Positions 1 to 9,166 of a stretch of DNA of 64,000 bases are shown piece after piece. This DNA comes from Arcobacter sp. CECT 8986. GTDB taxonomy: Bacteria; Campylobacterota; Campylobacteria; Campylobacterales; Arcobacteraceae. A program made the translations under genes and the position numbers. The notes under the pieces are model-generated. The model did not search any database. It was not told the origin of the DNA and saw only the letters and a program-made list of their open reading frames with translations. Location: positions 186,001 to 250,000 of the forward strand of contig NZ_PDKG01000001.1 in NCBI RefSeq assembly GCF_004116725.1, read 5' to 3'. How positions within the stretch are numbered: the first letter of the stretch is position 1; each line of letters starts with the position of its first letter.

Positions 1-120
1 GTTTACCATATTACAACCACCTCCTCCAACACCAATTACTGAAATTTTAGCTATATTTTCCCCGATTGTTTGATTAGGCATTTCCACTGTAATATCATCC
101 ACATTAAATAAATTATCCAT
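1..120 (-). CDS. ftsZ: Cell division protein FtsZ, N-terminal fragment (cut by window edge)
   Basis: Only the first 40 codons lie in the window. They read MDNLFNVDDITVEMPNQ and continue to ISVIGVGGGGCNMVN, which contains the glycine-rich start of the FtsZ GTP-binding fold. FtsZ is the tubulin-like GTPase that forms the division ring on the inner face of the membrane. Its ATG overlaps the TAA of ftsA by one base (TAATG), so the two are probably translationally coupled. The ppiD-ftsA-ftsZ order is known in Campylobacter. The rest of the gene is outside the window. Confidence 0.95.
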   Translation of the reverse strand, partial: MDNLFNVDDITVEMPNQTIGENIAKISVIGVGGGGCNMVN

Positions 121-1511
121 TAGAACCACTCCGAAACTTTGCTCCAGAATCTAGACATTCCTCTACCCTTATCTTTTTTTGAAAGAGTTGGTAATCGAGT
201 AGTGTCTTCTTTTTCTAAAGGCTCTTTTGTATTAGCATTTTCGCTTACTTTCTCTTCTTTTACCACTGTTTGTTTAGTTGTTTGAGAAACTGGTATCTCT
301 TCTTTTTTTACTGCCTTTTTCATTAAATTTTTATTTGAATCTAACTCAAATGTTCTGTTTTCATATAAAGAATAAAACAGTAAACCTACAATAGTTGACA
401 TAGTAGGGTCATCAAAATTCATATATCCATTTTTTATATTTATTGGATTTGATATTTTTACAGGTATATTTTCAAAAACTTTCATTGCAAGTTCTTTTAT
501 TCCAGATAGTTGACTCATCCCACCTGTAATTACGATTCCTGCTCCAATATTTTCTTGAATACCACTATTTTTTAGTTTATTTTTTATTAGAACTAAAATC
601 TCTTCAACTCTTGCATGAATTATAGTTTGTATATGGTCAAGTGAAACTTCTGTTGTACTTTGCTCATCACCAATTCTTGGTATTTTAACTTTTTTAATAC
701 TTAGCTCTTCACTATCACTTAAATTTAATAAATTACCATATTTTATTTTTAGTGTTTCTGCTGCATTTGGAGGAGTATGTAACATTACAGATAAATCATT
801 TGTTATGTGATTTGAACCAACAGGAATAAATCCATTATAAACAACAGCACTTCCCTTATAAGAGACAAACTCTGTTGTAGTACCACCGATATTTATTACA
901 GTTGCACCAAATTTATTTTGTTGTTCATCAAGTAAAGAAATAGCACTTGCATATCCATCTAAAACAAAATTACTAAGTTCTATTCCTGCTGCTTTTAAAG
1001 CAGATTTTACATTTGTTAAGGCAGTTCTTTTTGCAGTTACAATATATACTGAAACCTCAAGTCTTGAACCATTCATATTTAAAGGATTTTCTACATCTTT
1101 AGAATCATCCACTTTAAAAAATATTGGTAATACATGTACAACTTCATACTCTGGAATAATTGTTGCATTGTACAATGCCATTTGCATTACTTGATTTATT
1201 TCAGTTTCTGTAATAATTCCATTTGGAACATTTACAGAACCTAAACTTCTTAAGCCTTTTGTATAAGCACCTGAAATAGATATAACAGAAGAATCAATTA
1301 CTTCAGAAGTACTTCCTCTTGCTATATTAACTGCTTTTTTTATAGCTTTTGAAGCCACTTCGATATTTGTAATTGACCCTTTGTTAATACCTTCACTTCT
1401 ACTTGTTCCTGTACCTAGAATGTTGATTTTCCCATCAGGATTGTTTTTAGCAATAACAGCAGTAATACTTGTAGAACCAACATCTATGGCTAAAAGAGTC
1501 TTATTACTCAA
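120..1511 (-). CDS. ftsA: Cell division protein FtsA
   Basis: A 463-aa actin-like ATPase that tethers FtsZ filaments to the membrane and recruits later division proteins. The N-terminal phosphate-1 loop LLAIDVGSTSITAVIAK is at residues 6-22. The SHS2 (1C) region follows at about 85-165, a second nucleotide-binding element (VINIGGTTTEF) at about 205-215, and a VITGGMSQLSGI loop at about 325-337. The C-terminus ends in MSRFWSKVSEWF, which fits the amphipathic membrane-targeting helix of FtsA. A Lys/Glu/Thr-rich linker at about 395-445 precedes that helix. It sits 3 bp after ppiD and overlaps ftsZ. Confidence 0.96.
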   Translation of the reverse strand: MSNKTLLAIDVGSTSITAVIAKNNPDGKINILGTGTSRSEGINKGSITNIEVASKAIKKAVNIARGSTSEVIDSSVISISGAYTKGLRSLGSVNVPNGIITETEINQVMQMALYNATIIPEYEVVHVLPIFFKVDDSKDVENPLNMNGSRLEVSVYIVTAKRTALTNVKSALKAAGIELSNFVLDGYASAISLLDEQQNKFGATVINIGGTTTEFVSYKGSAVVYNGFIPVGSNHITNDLSVMLHTPPNAAETLKIKYGNLLNLSDSEELSIKKVKIPRIGDEQSTTEVSLDHIQTIIHARVEEILVLIKNKLKNSGIQENIGAGIVITGGMSQLSGIKELAMKVFENIPVKISNPINIKNGYMNFDDPTMSTIVGLLFYSLYENRTFELDSNKNLMKKAVKKEEIPVSQTTKQTVVKEEKVSENANTKEPLEKEDTTRLPTLSKKDKGRGMSRFWSKVSEWF

Positions 1512-1514
1512 TTA

Positions 1515-2975
1515 TTATTCCTTTTTATCTAATGAAGACTGAATTTTATATCGATTTTCTAGTCTTTTTATTAAGTTATTCATTAATTCAGAATTTTGTA
1601 AATCTGAAATTGTTTTTTCTACAACTTCATCTTTTTTCTCATCATAGTCTGCAAATTTTGAATCATTGATTTTATAAAGTACAACTTTAGAACCTAAGTC
1701 TATTTCACCTTTTTTAGTCTCTTGAGTAAATAATTTATTTACAAATTGAGAAGATTCCATTGCATTTAATCCATCTATATTAGTTGGTGAATTTTTAGCA
1801 ACCCAACCAATATTCTTACCATTAAAGTTAGCTAACTCTTTCTTAGATAGTGCTTTTAATTTTGAACTTTTTTCATTATTTATATAATCTTGTGTTGCTT
1901 GTGCTTTTGCTTTATCAAAAGTTAACACTTTTGGAGTGTTTATTTTATTTAGTTTAACTATAACATATTTATCATCAAATAAGAATGGTTTTTTTAAACT
2001 TCCTACTTTTGATTTTATAATTAAAGAGTTATTTTCACCATAAGGTAACTCTTTTTCAGATGCAACTAAATTTTGTGTGAATTTTTTCTCACCTTTTTTA
2101 TATTGAATATACTCTTTTAAAGCGAATTTTTTTGTACCTTTAACATCTAATGCTTCTATAACATCAGCTTTTGCTTCTTCATAACTTTTAATTTTATCAT
2201 TTTCTTTTCTAAAATCAGTTTTGAAGTTTTCATAATATTTTTTTAACTCTTCTTCTGAATAGTTACCTTTTTGTAATTCAACAAAAGCATAACTAACATC
2301 ATAAGTTGTATCAGATAAGTAATTTACTTTATTTTTTTCCCAAAAGCTTTTAACTGCAGCTTCATCTAATTTTACAGTAATATTATCCATACTTAAAACT
2401 TTGATATCAACATTGTCTTTTAGGAATAGTAATTGATTAAGTGCTTGAATCTCTGTTTTTGAAGGAGTAATTTTAAAAAGTTTTTCAATTTTTTCTAAAA
2501 GAATATTTCTTTTTAGTGAATCTTCAAACTCTTTAATTGTAGTACCGTTTCTTGATAAAACTTTTTCATAAGTCTCTTTATCAAATTTTCCATCTTTTAT
2601 AAATGCTTTATATTTTACTAATTGTTTAGCAATATCTTCATTTGTTACAGTTAATCCTAACTCATCTCCATAAGATAAAATTAGATTTTTTTCAATTGCC
2701 ATTTTATAAGCTAAATCTTTTAAATTTAACTTTTCTGCCATCTCTTTATTAAACTGTGCACCAAAAATTCTTGCATATTGTTCATATAAAGATGAATACT
2801 CTCTTTGAAACTCACTAACAGAGATTTCTCTATCTCCAACTACTGCAACAGTTCCACCTTTTTTACCGAAATTATAACTTCCCCAACCTACAAATCCAGC
2901 ACCAACAAATGCTATGGTACTTATCCAAATAGTAATAACAAGCCACTTCTTATGTCTCTGCATCCAAGTTAACAT
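1515..2975 (-). CDS. ppiD: Membrane-anchored periplasmic peptidyl-prolyl isomerase / chaperone (PpiD/SurA type)
   Basis: A 486-aa protein with a short cytoplasmic N-terminus, one membrane span at about residues 11-32 (WLVITIWISTIAFVGAGFVG) and a large periplasmic part. A SurA_N-type chaperone segment is at about 35-190, followed by parvulin-like sequence. Family role: folding of newly exported envelope proteins. The parvulin core is hard to see by eye, so isomerase activity is not certain and a chaperone role is safer. A homologous gene precedes ftsA in Campylobacter jejuni. ATG start; the ribosome site is GAGGA in the 59-bp gap after recD2, which also holds a TAATATATT-like -10. Confidence 0.85.
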   Translation of the reverse strand: MLTWMQRHKKWLVITIWISTIAFVGAGFVGWGSYNFGKKGGTVAVVGDREISVSEFQREYSSLYEQYARIFGAQFNKEMAEKLNLKDLAYKMAIEKNLILSYGDELGLTVTNEDIAKQLVKYKAFIKDGKFDKETYEKVLSRNGTTIKEFEDSLKRNILLEKIEKLFKITPSKTEIQALNQLLFLKDNVDIKVLSMDNITVKLDEAAVKSFWEKNKVNYLSDTTYDVSYAFVELQKGNYSEEELKKYYENFKTDFRKENDKIKSYEEAKADVIEALDVKGTKKFALKEYIQYKKGEKKFTQNLVASEKELPYGENNSLIIKSKVGSLKKPFLFDDKYVIVKLNKINTPKVLTFDKAKAQATQDYINNEKSSKLKALSKKELANFNGKNIGWVAKNSPTNIDGLNAMESSQFVNKLFTQETKKGEIDLGSKVVLYKINDSKFADYDEKKDEVVEKTISDLQNSELMNNLIKRLENRYKIQSSLDKKE

Positions 2976-3034
2976 ATAATATATTCCTCAAAATTTTTTA
3001 CAAATATATTACAAAAAAGTTGCTTTTAGTTATG

Positions 3035-5323
3035 TTAAATTACAGTTTGCATCAAATCATTTATAACAGATTCTCTTTTTGTAGTTTCTATTCTTTTACA
3101 AGCACTTTTAAAAGCATCATCTTCACCCACAATATAGCACATCTTTTTTGCCCTTGTAATTGCGGTATATAGTAGTTTTGTATTATGCATAATGTAGTGA
3201 GAGAAACTAATAGGAATTAAAGCATTATCATACTCCATACCTTGTGTTTTATGAATAGTTAAACAATAAGCAAGTGATAATAAAGAGTTTAAATCATCAA
3301 AATCATAAAAAACTACCATATCATCATTTGGATATAAAACAATACATTTTCTATCATCAAAATCTAATTTGATTATTAAACCTAGTTGCCCATTAAAAAC
3401 TCGTCTTTCCATAAAATCTTGAGAGTTTGCTTTGTACATTTGCATAGTTTGGCATTTCATATTTTCATTTTTTATATGAATTACCTTATCACTTAATTTA
3501 TACTCATAAAGTTTAGTCTTGTATGATTGCTCTCTTGAACTATTAAATAACCTTTGAAGTTGCATATTTAAGTTTTCTACACCTAAAATACCATTTTTCA
3601 TAGGTGTAATAACTTGAAATAAAATCAATGCATTTGAGATGTTTTTTTCTTTTATTAGTTTATAAAATTCTGCTATATAACTAGCAGAAATATTTAAAAT
3701 ATTAGTCAAAATCATATCTGAATTTTGAAGTCTTAATGATGAAAAATCATTTGATGAGACAGAGTTTTTTACAGCATAATAGTTATCAATTGACACATCA
3801 ATAAATTTAAAATCTTCATAATTTTCTTTATATTCAGGAACTTGTCCTTGTCTTATATCATTTGCAATTACTGCAATTGCTTGATTTTCATTTTGTCTAT
3901 AAATTTTAGTAAGTTTACAAATTGGTGCTAACTCATATTTTATAGCATCTGATAGAATATTTCCTGCACCAATTGCTGGTAACTGACCATCATCTCCTAC
4001 AATAATAAAAACAGTATCATCACTAATTTTATTTATAATTTGATAAAAAGTTACAGAGTTTACCATCGAAGCTTCATCTAATAAAATCACTTTATAAGGG
4101 AAAAAATCTTTCTCTTTATGTTTTACTAAAAGTGATTGTATCGTTGAACTTGAATAACCTGTTGTATCAGATATTCTTTGACTTGCAATACCACTTAATG
4201 CAATAGTAATAATATCATCATATCCAACAATCTCTTCTAGTAACTCTAATATTGCCCTACTTGATGTTGATTTACCAGTTCCTGCATAACCTATCAAAAA
4301 TAGTGTATTTCTTCCTTCATTTATTAGTTCAACTGCTTTTTTCTGTTCATCACTTAAATCAAAACCTAAAGTCTTTTGTTTTTTTTCTAAATATTCATCA
4401 ATATTTGAAACAATATTTTTTAAATATCTTTCATCTTTTCTTCTTCTAAAAAACTCTAAGATATTTTTTTCAGCATTATAAAGCATTGAAATAGCAACTC
4501 TATTCTCTTTTGTAGTAAATAAATCTTCATCAGCTAACATCTGCACAATACAGTTTTCATAAAGCATATCTTCTTGATTAAATCTAAGAGATTCATCTAA
4601 AAGCCTATATAAATGATACTTATCAATAGAAGAGTTTCCATTGTTATCACAAAACTCTTTTAAAGTATAATTTAAACAAGCCATTATTCTAAATTCTGAT
4701 TTTTCATCAATACCTAATGATTTTGCTATTTCATCAGCTTTTTTAAATCCTATTCCTTTTATATTTATTAGAATATATGGATTTTGTTTTATCTTTTCAA
4801 TTAAGTCTTCAACTTCACCAAAATTAGAGTATATTTTAGTTATTAAATTTGAGCTTACTCCATATTTTGATAAAAAGCTTCCAAGTTCTCTTAAGTGTTG
4901 AAATTTTTGCCATGAAGCTACTATTTTATTTAGTTTTTTTTCTTTAATTCCTTTAAAATTAAGTAACTCTTCTGGCTTTTCATTTAAGATTTTTATTAAC
5001 TCTTCTTCACTATATTTTTCAAGTAAATCTTTTGCGAACTTTTGCCCTATTCCTTTTACTATTTTTGTCAAGAAAAAGTATAATTCAGCCTCTTTTATTT
5101 CTAAAGTATCAAAAACAAACTGTATTCCATACTTTTTATGAGTCACCCAATTTCCAGTTAAAACAATCTCTTCACCTACTATTTTATCAATATCTGTATC
5201 AAAATAGACTCCACAAATTCTTTGATTGTTTTCTAAAACAGCAGAAATAAACTTGGTCTCTTCATTTTTATAAAAAACTCTTTTTATGACTCCTGATAAT
5301 TTAAATTGTTTTTCCTCTTCCAT
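3035..5323 (-). CDS. recD2: RecD-like ATP-dependent 5'-3' DNA helicase (RecD2 type)
   Basis: A 762-aa superfamily 1B helicase. The N-terminal part carries helix-hairpin-helix segments (KIVKGIGQKFAKDLL at about 87-101; INIKGIGFKKADEIA at about 187-201), typical of RecD2 rather than RecBCD RecD. Walker A GYAGTGKST is at 345-353, Walker B DEASM at 416-420, motif III GDDGQLPAIGAG follows, and the C-terminal LAYCLTIHKTQGMEYD matches the UvrD-like C-terminal motif. Likely role: DNA repair or replication restart on 5' overhangs. Its ATG overlaps the TAA of the upstream small gene (TAATG), forming an arsC-hypothetical-recD2 operon. Confidence 0.9.
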   Translation of the reverse strand: MEEEKQFKLSGVIKRVFYKNEETKFISAVLENNQRICGVYFDTDIDKIVGEEIVLTGNWVTHKKYGIQFVFDTLEIKEAELYFFLTKIVKGIGQKFAKDLLEKYSEEELIKILNEKPEELLNFKGIKEKKLNKIVASWQKFQHLRELGSFLSKYGVSSNLITKIYSNFGEVEDLIEKIKQNPYILINIKGIGFKKADEIAKSLGIDEKSEFRIMACLNYTLKEFCDNNGNSSIDKYHLYRLLDESLRFNQEDMLYENCIVQMLADEDLFTTKENRVAISMLYNAEKNILEFFRRRKDERYLKNIVSNIDEYLEKKQKTLGFDLSDEQKKAVELINEGRNTLFLIGYAGTGKSTSSRAILELLEEIVGYDDIITIALSGIASQRISDTTGYSSSTIQSLLVKHKEKDFFPYKVILLDEASMVNSVTFYQIINKISDDTVFIIVGDDGQLPAIGAGNILSDAIKYELAPICKLTKIYRQNENQAIAVIANDIRQGQVPEYKENYEDFKFIDVSIDNYYAVKNSVSSNDFSSLRLQNSDMILTNILNISASYIAEFYKLIKEKNISNALILFQVITPMKNGILGVENLNMQLQRLFNSSREQSYKTKLYEYKLSDKVIHIKNENMKCQTMQMYKANSQDFMERRVFNGQLGLIIKLDFDDRKCIVLYPNDDMVVFYDFDDLNSLLSLAYCLTIHKTQGMEYDNALIPISFSHYIMHNTKLLYTAITRAKKMCYIVGEDDAFKSACKRIETTKRESVINDLMQTVI

Positions 5324-5676
5324 TAGTATCCATCATTAAATTTTGATTTTTTATGTTTCTCTTTTTTATAAGTTTTTTTATTTTTTTCTTTTTGAAGAAG
5401 ATTTGCATCTTTTAATAAAACAGCTCTTTCATCTTCAAAATCATCTGAAGGATTATTTATATATTGCATTGTTTTATTAATAAAGTCTTTTAAGTTTATT
5501 AAGTAGTTTGAGTGTAAGTCAATAGGTTTTACCCTATTCATATCTTCAAAGTTTTTTTTAGTTCTTTGAATAAAAAGTTCTTTATCAAATTCTTCTAATT
5601 TCAATAAAGATAGAGTTCTAGTAAAAAACTTCTCTAGAACTCTAATGTATCTAATTCTTAATTGTTTATCATGCAT
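5323..5676 (-). CDS. Hypothetical protein, lysine-rich C-terminus
   Basis: A 117-aa soluble protein with no signal peptide or membrane span and no family I recognise. The first 75 residues look helical; residues 78-112 are highly basic (KEKNKKTYKKEKHKKSKF), which could bind nucleic acid. Both ends use one-base TAATG overlaps (arsC stop/its ATG; its stop/recD2 ATG), so it is certainly translated within this operon. The link to recD2 suggests a DNA-related job, but that is only inference from position and charge. Confidence 0.75.
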   Translation of the reverse strand: MHDKQLRIRYIRVLEKFFTRTLSLLKLEEFDKELFIQRTKKNFEDMNRVKPIDLHSNYLINLKDFINKTMQYINNPSDDFEDERAVLLKDANLLQKEKNKKTYKKEKHKKSKFNDGY

Positions 5677-6026
5677 TACATAAATAACTTTTGAATATTT
5701 TCTTTTGGTCTTGCAACTACGGCATCACCATCTTTAATTACAATAGGTCTTTCTATTAGTTTTGGATTTTCAGCCATAGCTTTTATTAGCTGTTCTTCAT
5801 CTTCAACATCTTTTAATTTCAACTCTTTATAAATATCTTCTTTTGTTCTCATTAAATCTTTAGCACCAATTCCTAACATTTGAAGTACTTCTTTTATCTC
5901 TTCTTCATTTGGTACTGTTTCTAAATATTTTACAACTTTTATATCAAGGCCTTTTTCTTCTAGCAGTTTTAAAGCATCTCTTGATTTTCCACATCTTGGA
6001 TTGTGCCAAATTGTAACGTCTTGCAT
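5676..6026 (-). CDS. arsC: ArsC-family reductase (arsenate reductase, glutaredoxin-coupled type)
   Basis: A 116-aa thioredoxin-fold protein. The N-terminal IWHNPRCGKSRDALKLLEE carries the single active-site Cys (residue 12) followed by GKSR, as in the ArsC/Spx/YffB group. The later KLIERPIVIKDGDAVVARP region holds the arginines expected of glutaredoxin-dependent ArsC. No arsR, arsB or acr3 gene is next to it, so arsenate may not be the true substrate; a YffB-like housekeeping role is possible. ATG start with AAAGGA 6 bases upstream. First gene of the operon with recD2. Confidence 0.87.
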   Translation of the reverse strand: MQDVTIWHNPRCGKSRDALKLLEEKGLDIKVVKYLETVPNEEEIKEVLQMLGIGAKDLMRTKEDIYKELKLKDVEDEEQLIKAMAENPKLIERPIVIKDGDAVVARPKENIQKLFM

Positions 6027-6056
6027 AAAAATCCTTTTGTAATATAATTTTAAATG

Positions 6057-6062
6057 ATTATA
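6057..6062 (-). promoter_or_regulatory. Predicted -10 box for the arsC-recD2 operon
   Basis: On the minus strand the sequence reads TTTTGGTATAATC, giving a consensus TATAAT about 30 bases upstream of the arsC start. The same TTTGG-TATAAT arrangement occurs before uvrA. No clear -35 is needed in this phylum, where the upstream region is just T-rich. Prediction only. Confidence 0.5.
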
Positions 6063-6108
6063 CCAAAATTTATTTTATACTAAATAAATTATTACATTAT
6101 GTAATATT

Positions 6109-6483
6109 TTAAAAGTTTGGCAACATATCATTAAGTCCCTCAAGACCTAACTGTTTTAAATCTAAGTGAATTTGCCCCATTTTCTTTGTTCTATTATTTA
6201 AAATAACAGGAGAAAAAGTATTTAAGCTATTATCATTATTTGCAGTTTGTAATACAAAAATATAATAAATTGAGATTTCATCTATTGTTTGTATTTCAAG
6301 TTTTTGAGTAAAATCTTCTGGAAGTTCAAACTTTAAAGATTTTAAAGCTCCAAAGCTCATAAGTCGAAGTTCAGATTCAGTTTCAACACCTTTTATTATA
6401 GAAAAGAAATCATCTATTTTTTCTAATATAAACTTATTTTCATTTTCGAAGCCATCTATACTTATTACAACATCATATTCCAT
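6109..6483 (-). CDS. fliW: Flagellar assembly factor FliW
   Basis: A protein of about 124 aa starting MEYDVVISIDGFENENKF. The pattern SIDGFEN...LEKIDDFF near the N-terminus and NTFSPVILNNRTKKMGQIHLD near the C-terminus match FliW, which binds flagellin and antagonises the translational repressor CsrA. A longer frame opens 60 bases upstream, but the ATG at 6483 has an AAAAGGC ribosome site about 10 bases upstream and gives the N-terminus expected of the family. It is divergent from the fliK-like gene, which fits a flagellar role. Confidence 0.85.
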   Translation of the reverse strand: MEYDVVISIDGFENENKFILEKIDDFFSIIKGVETESELRLMSFGALKSLKFELPEDFTQKLEIQTIDEISIYYIFVLQTANNDNSLNTFSPVILNNRTKKMGQIHLDLKQLGLEGLNDMLPNF

Positions 6484-6543
6484 AATATTTAAGCCTTTTG
6501 AAACTAGTTGGTTTATTTTACTAAAACAATATGTATAAGTCAA

Positions 6544-6574
6544 TTGACAAAAAGTAAAATTTTTATGCTATACT
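6544..6574 (+). promoter_or_regulatory. Predicted strong promoter of the fliK-like gene (extended -10, leaderless)
   Basis: TTGACA at 6544-6549 and TATACT at 6569-6574, 19 bases apart, with TGC directly before the -10 (extended -10). The next gene begins at 6582, about 7 bases after the -10, so transcription would start at or next to the A of its ATG. No ribosome site precedes that ATG. Seen in sequence; activity is inferred. Confidence 0.55.
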
Positions 6575-6581
6575 TTATTTT

Positions 6582-8822
6582 ATGATAGTAGGAAATAGTA
6601 ATGCACTTTTAAATATACTCTTACCAAATCAAGATAACAAAGTACTAAAAGATGTTTTGAAAGAGGCTGATTCTAAAGCATTAAATAGTATGTTAAAAAA
6701 TAATGCCTCAATAAAAGATGTTTTAGCAAATCTATTTGATGATATTAAAAACTCAGATAAAAGTAATGAAACAATTCAAGATATCTTAAAAAACTCTTCA
6801 ATATTTAAAGATTTAGGTAACTTCTCTTCAACAGTAAAAACACTATTTTCTCAAATACCAGATGATTCAAATCTTGCAAAATATAAACCCTTATTGCAAT
6901 CTTTTTTAATGCAACTTGATAATTTAGATGAAAATAATCTAAAAGAACTACTTAGTAAATCAGGAGTATTTTTAGAATCAAAGATGTTAAATAAAGCTGC
7001 AAATGGAAATGTTCCTGCAAAACTTATGGATGTTTTAAACCAAATTCAAAATATCATAAAAGATGTAGATACTCCACAAGCAAAACAGTTAAATGATATT
7101 ATTTCAAAGATTATTTCAAACCCAAATCAAAACCCATCAAATTTGCAAAATGATATAAAATCTGTATTAAATTTATTACAAGATATTTCAAAAAGTTTAG
7201 GTGATAAAAACACTCAAAATATAACTAACTTAACAAATCAATTAAAAAGTTTGACAAATGATGCTCAATTATTAGAATCACAAATACAAAATAACTCACA
7301 AACACAAAAGTTAACAAATTTAGTTGATAGTTTAAAATCCCAACTACTAAATATAAAAACACCTGAAGCAGCTAATATCTTGACAAAACTTGAAAATATC
7401 ATGCAACAACCAAAGCAAGTACAACAAGCACAAATTCAAAATCTATTAACATCAAATGAATTTCAAAATATCTCAAATAAAGTACCAGATATTACAAATA
7501 CTGCAAAGAATATTTCTAATTTGTTATTATCAAATACAAATGTAAATAGTAATATAAATACTCAAATAGAACAAAACTCACAAAAAGAGCAAATACAAAA
7601 TCAAGTAAAAAATATACTAGTTGATTTAAAATCTGAAGTTTTATCAAATAGACAAGTTCAACCTCAACAACTTCTAAGTAAAATCGATAATATCTTAAAT
7701 ATGAATGATTTATTTGCAAGTGATAATAAAATAGAGCCAAAAAATCTATTACAACAACTTTTAAATAGTTCTCAAATAAAAGAAGTATCGACACAAAATC
7801 CAAATATTTCAACAATTGTAGATCAACTAAAAAATTTAACTGATGATATTTCTACTATTGAAAATAAAATAAATTTAAATCAACTTGTTCCTACAAATGA
7901 AAAAACAAATTTATTAGACCAACTTAAACAAAATTTATTAAACCTAAAAAATGAACTTTTAAATACAAACTTACCACCAAATAGTAATCTAAATCAAGTT
8001 ATTGATAAGTTAATAAATATTCAAAATCTATTTGACAAAGTTGAATTACCAAATGATTTAAAACTATTACAACCACAATCAAATAATATTTCATCATTTC
8101 AAAGTAATTTTGTATCAAATATAAATGATTTACTTCTAAATTTAAAAGAGACAATAAATACAATTTCATCTAATCCAAATGCAACAAATATTCAAAATCA
8201 ACTTTTACAAACAGTTGATAAAATAGAAAACTTTATAAAAGATGGATTACTTACACAAACAAATCTATTAAATAACCAAAAAGACAATAGTGCAATTCAA
8301 AATGATATGAAAAGTGTACTTATGCAAATGCAAGATGATATCACTTCTAAAATGGCAAATGATACTTCTTTAAATGATGTATCTAAAAATGTAGATAAAC
8401 TTCTTTTACAAGTAGATTATTATCAATTATTATCTTTAACATCAAATTCAAATTATGTTTATCTTCCTTTTTTATGGGATATGTTAGAAGATGGTTCTAT
8501 ATCTATGAAAAAAGCAAATGAAAAAAAATTTTATTGTGAGATTAATTTAACACTAAAAGATTTTGGGCAGGTTCAACTTCTTTTGGCTTTATATGACAAA
8601 AATAAATTAGACTTAACAATTTTTGCATCTAGAGATTCATTTAAAAAACTTGTAAGAGAAAATCTAACTACTTTAAAACAGTCTTTAAATGCAGCTAGAT
8701 TAATTCCTATGGATATAAAACTAATTAATTTAGAAAAAAGACAAAAACAACAAGAAAAACCAAAAGAGGTTTATCAAAATAGTAGTTCTTCATATAATAT
8801 AGGACTTGATATAAGGGCTTAA
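6582..8822 (+). CDS. fliK: Flagellar hook-length control protein, FliK-like
   Basis: A 746-aa protein, extremely rich in Asn, Gln, Leu and Ser over its first 600 residues. It has many near-repeats of the type L-x-x-I-x-N-I-L and N-Q-L-x-N-L, consistent with a long extended or helical ruler. The C-terminal segment (about 655-725: INLTLKDFGQVQLLL ... LKQSLNAARL) matches the FliK C-terminal domain that signals the export gate to switch substrates. The direct downstream neighbour is an FlhB C-terminal-type protein, the known partner of FliK. The call rests on the C-terminal domain and context. No ribosome site is visible before the ATG. Confidence 0.78.
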   Translation: MIVGNSNALLNILLPNQDNKVLKDVLKEADSKALNSMLKNNASIKDVLANLFDDIKNSDKSNETIQDILKNSSIFKDLGNFSSTVKTLFSQIPDDSNLAKYKPLLQSFLMQLDNLDENNLKELLSKSGVFLESKMLNKAANGNVPAKLMDVLNQIQNIIKDVDTPQAKQLNDIISKIISNPNQNPSNLQNDIKSVLNLLQDISKSLGDKNTQNITNLTNQLKSLTNDAQLLESQIQNNSQTQKLTNLVDSLKSQLLNIKTPEAANILTKLENIMQQPKQVQQAQIQNLLTSNEFQNISNKVPDITNTAKNISNLLLSNTNVNSNINTQIEQNSQKEQIQNQVKNILVDLKSEVLSNRQVQPQQLLSKIDNILNMNDLFASDNKIEPKNLLQQLLNSSQIKEVSTQNPNISTIVDQLKNLTDDISTIENKINLNQLVPTNEKTNLLDQLKQNLLNLKNELLNTNLPPNSNLNQVIDKLINIQNLFDKVELPNDLKLLQPQSNNISSFQSNFVSNINDLLLNLKETINTISSNPNATNIQNQLLQTVDKIENFIKDGLLTQTNLLNNQKDNSAIQNDMKSVLMQMQDDITSKMANDTSLNDVSKNVDKLLLQVDYYQLLSLTSNSNYVYLPFLWDMLEDGSISMKKANEKKFYCEINLTLKDFGQVQLLLALYDKNKLDLTIFASRDSFKKLVRENLTTLKQSLNAARLIPMDIKLINLEKRQKQQEKPKEVYQNSSSSYNIGLDIRA

Positions 8823-8823
8823 G

Positions 8824-9096
8824 ATGGAAGAAAAAATACAAAAAGCAGCAGCACTAAAATATGACTTAGATAAAGATGATGCACCAAAACTAGTAGCAAA
8901 AGGTCAAGCACAAGTTGCTAAAAATATAATAAAAATTGCTAAAGAGAATAATCTTCCAATAAGAAAAGATGAAGATTTAATCGAATTATTATCTAAACTA
9001 GATATTGATAAAGAGATTCCATCAAGTATGTATAAAGCAGTTGCTGAAATTTTTGCTTTTATTTACTCAATGACAAAAAAGAATAAGGATATTTAA
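8824..9096 (+). CDS. Orphan FlhB C-terminal-domain protein (export apparatus switch family)
   Basis: A 90-aa cytoplasmic protein that aligns by eye with the cytoplasmic tail of FlhB/YscU: AAALKYDLDKDDAPKLVAKGQAQVA, then IAKENNLPIRKDEDLIELL, then the conserved end IDKEIPSSMYKAVAEIFAFIYSM. It lacks the four membrane helices of full FlhB, and no NPTH autocleavage motif is present because the protein begins just after where that would lie. It follows the fliK-like gene by one base, so the two are co-translated. Such short FlhB-like proteins are known in flagellate bacteria. Probably modulates the export switch. Confidence 0.82.
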   Translation: MEEKIQKAAALKYDLDKDDAPKLVAKGQAQVAKNIIKIAKENNLPIRKDEDLIELLSKLDIDKEIPSSMYKAVAEIFAFIYSMTKKNKDI

Positions 9097-9166
9097 GCCT
9101 TCATTGATACAAATATAAGAGTTATTATATTATAATCGCCCATTAATTAAAGAAGTATATGGGCTA

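Noticed and set aside
7516-7815. 99-codon frame antisense to the fliK-like gene
   Set aside because: It is a shadow of the low-complexity Asn/Gln-rich coding sequence, has no ribosome site and gives a Leu/Tyr-rich nonsense protein.
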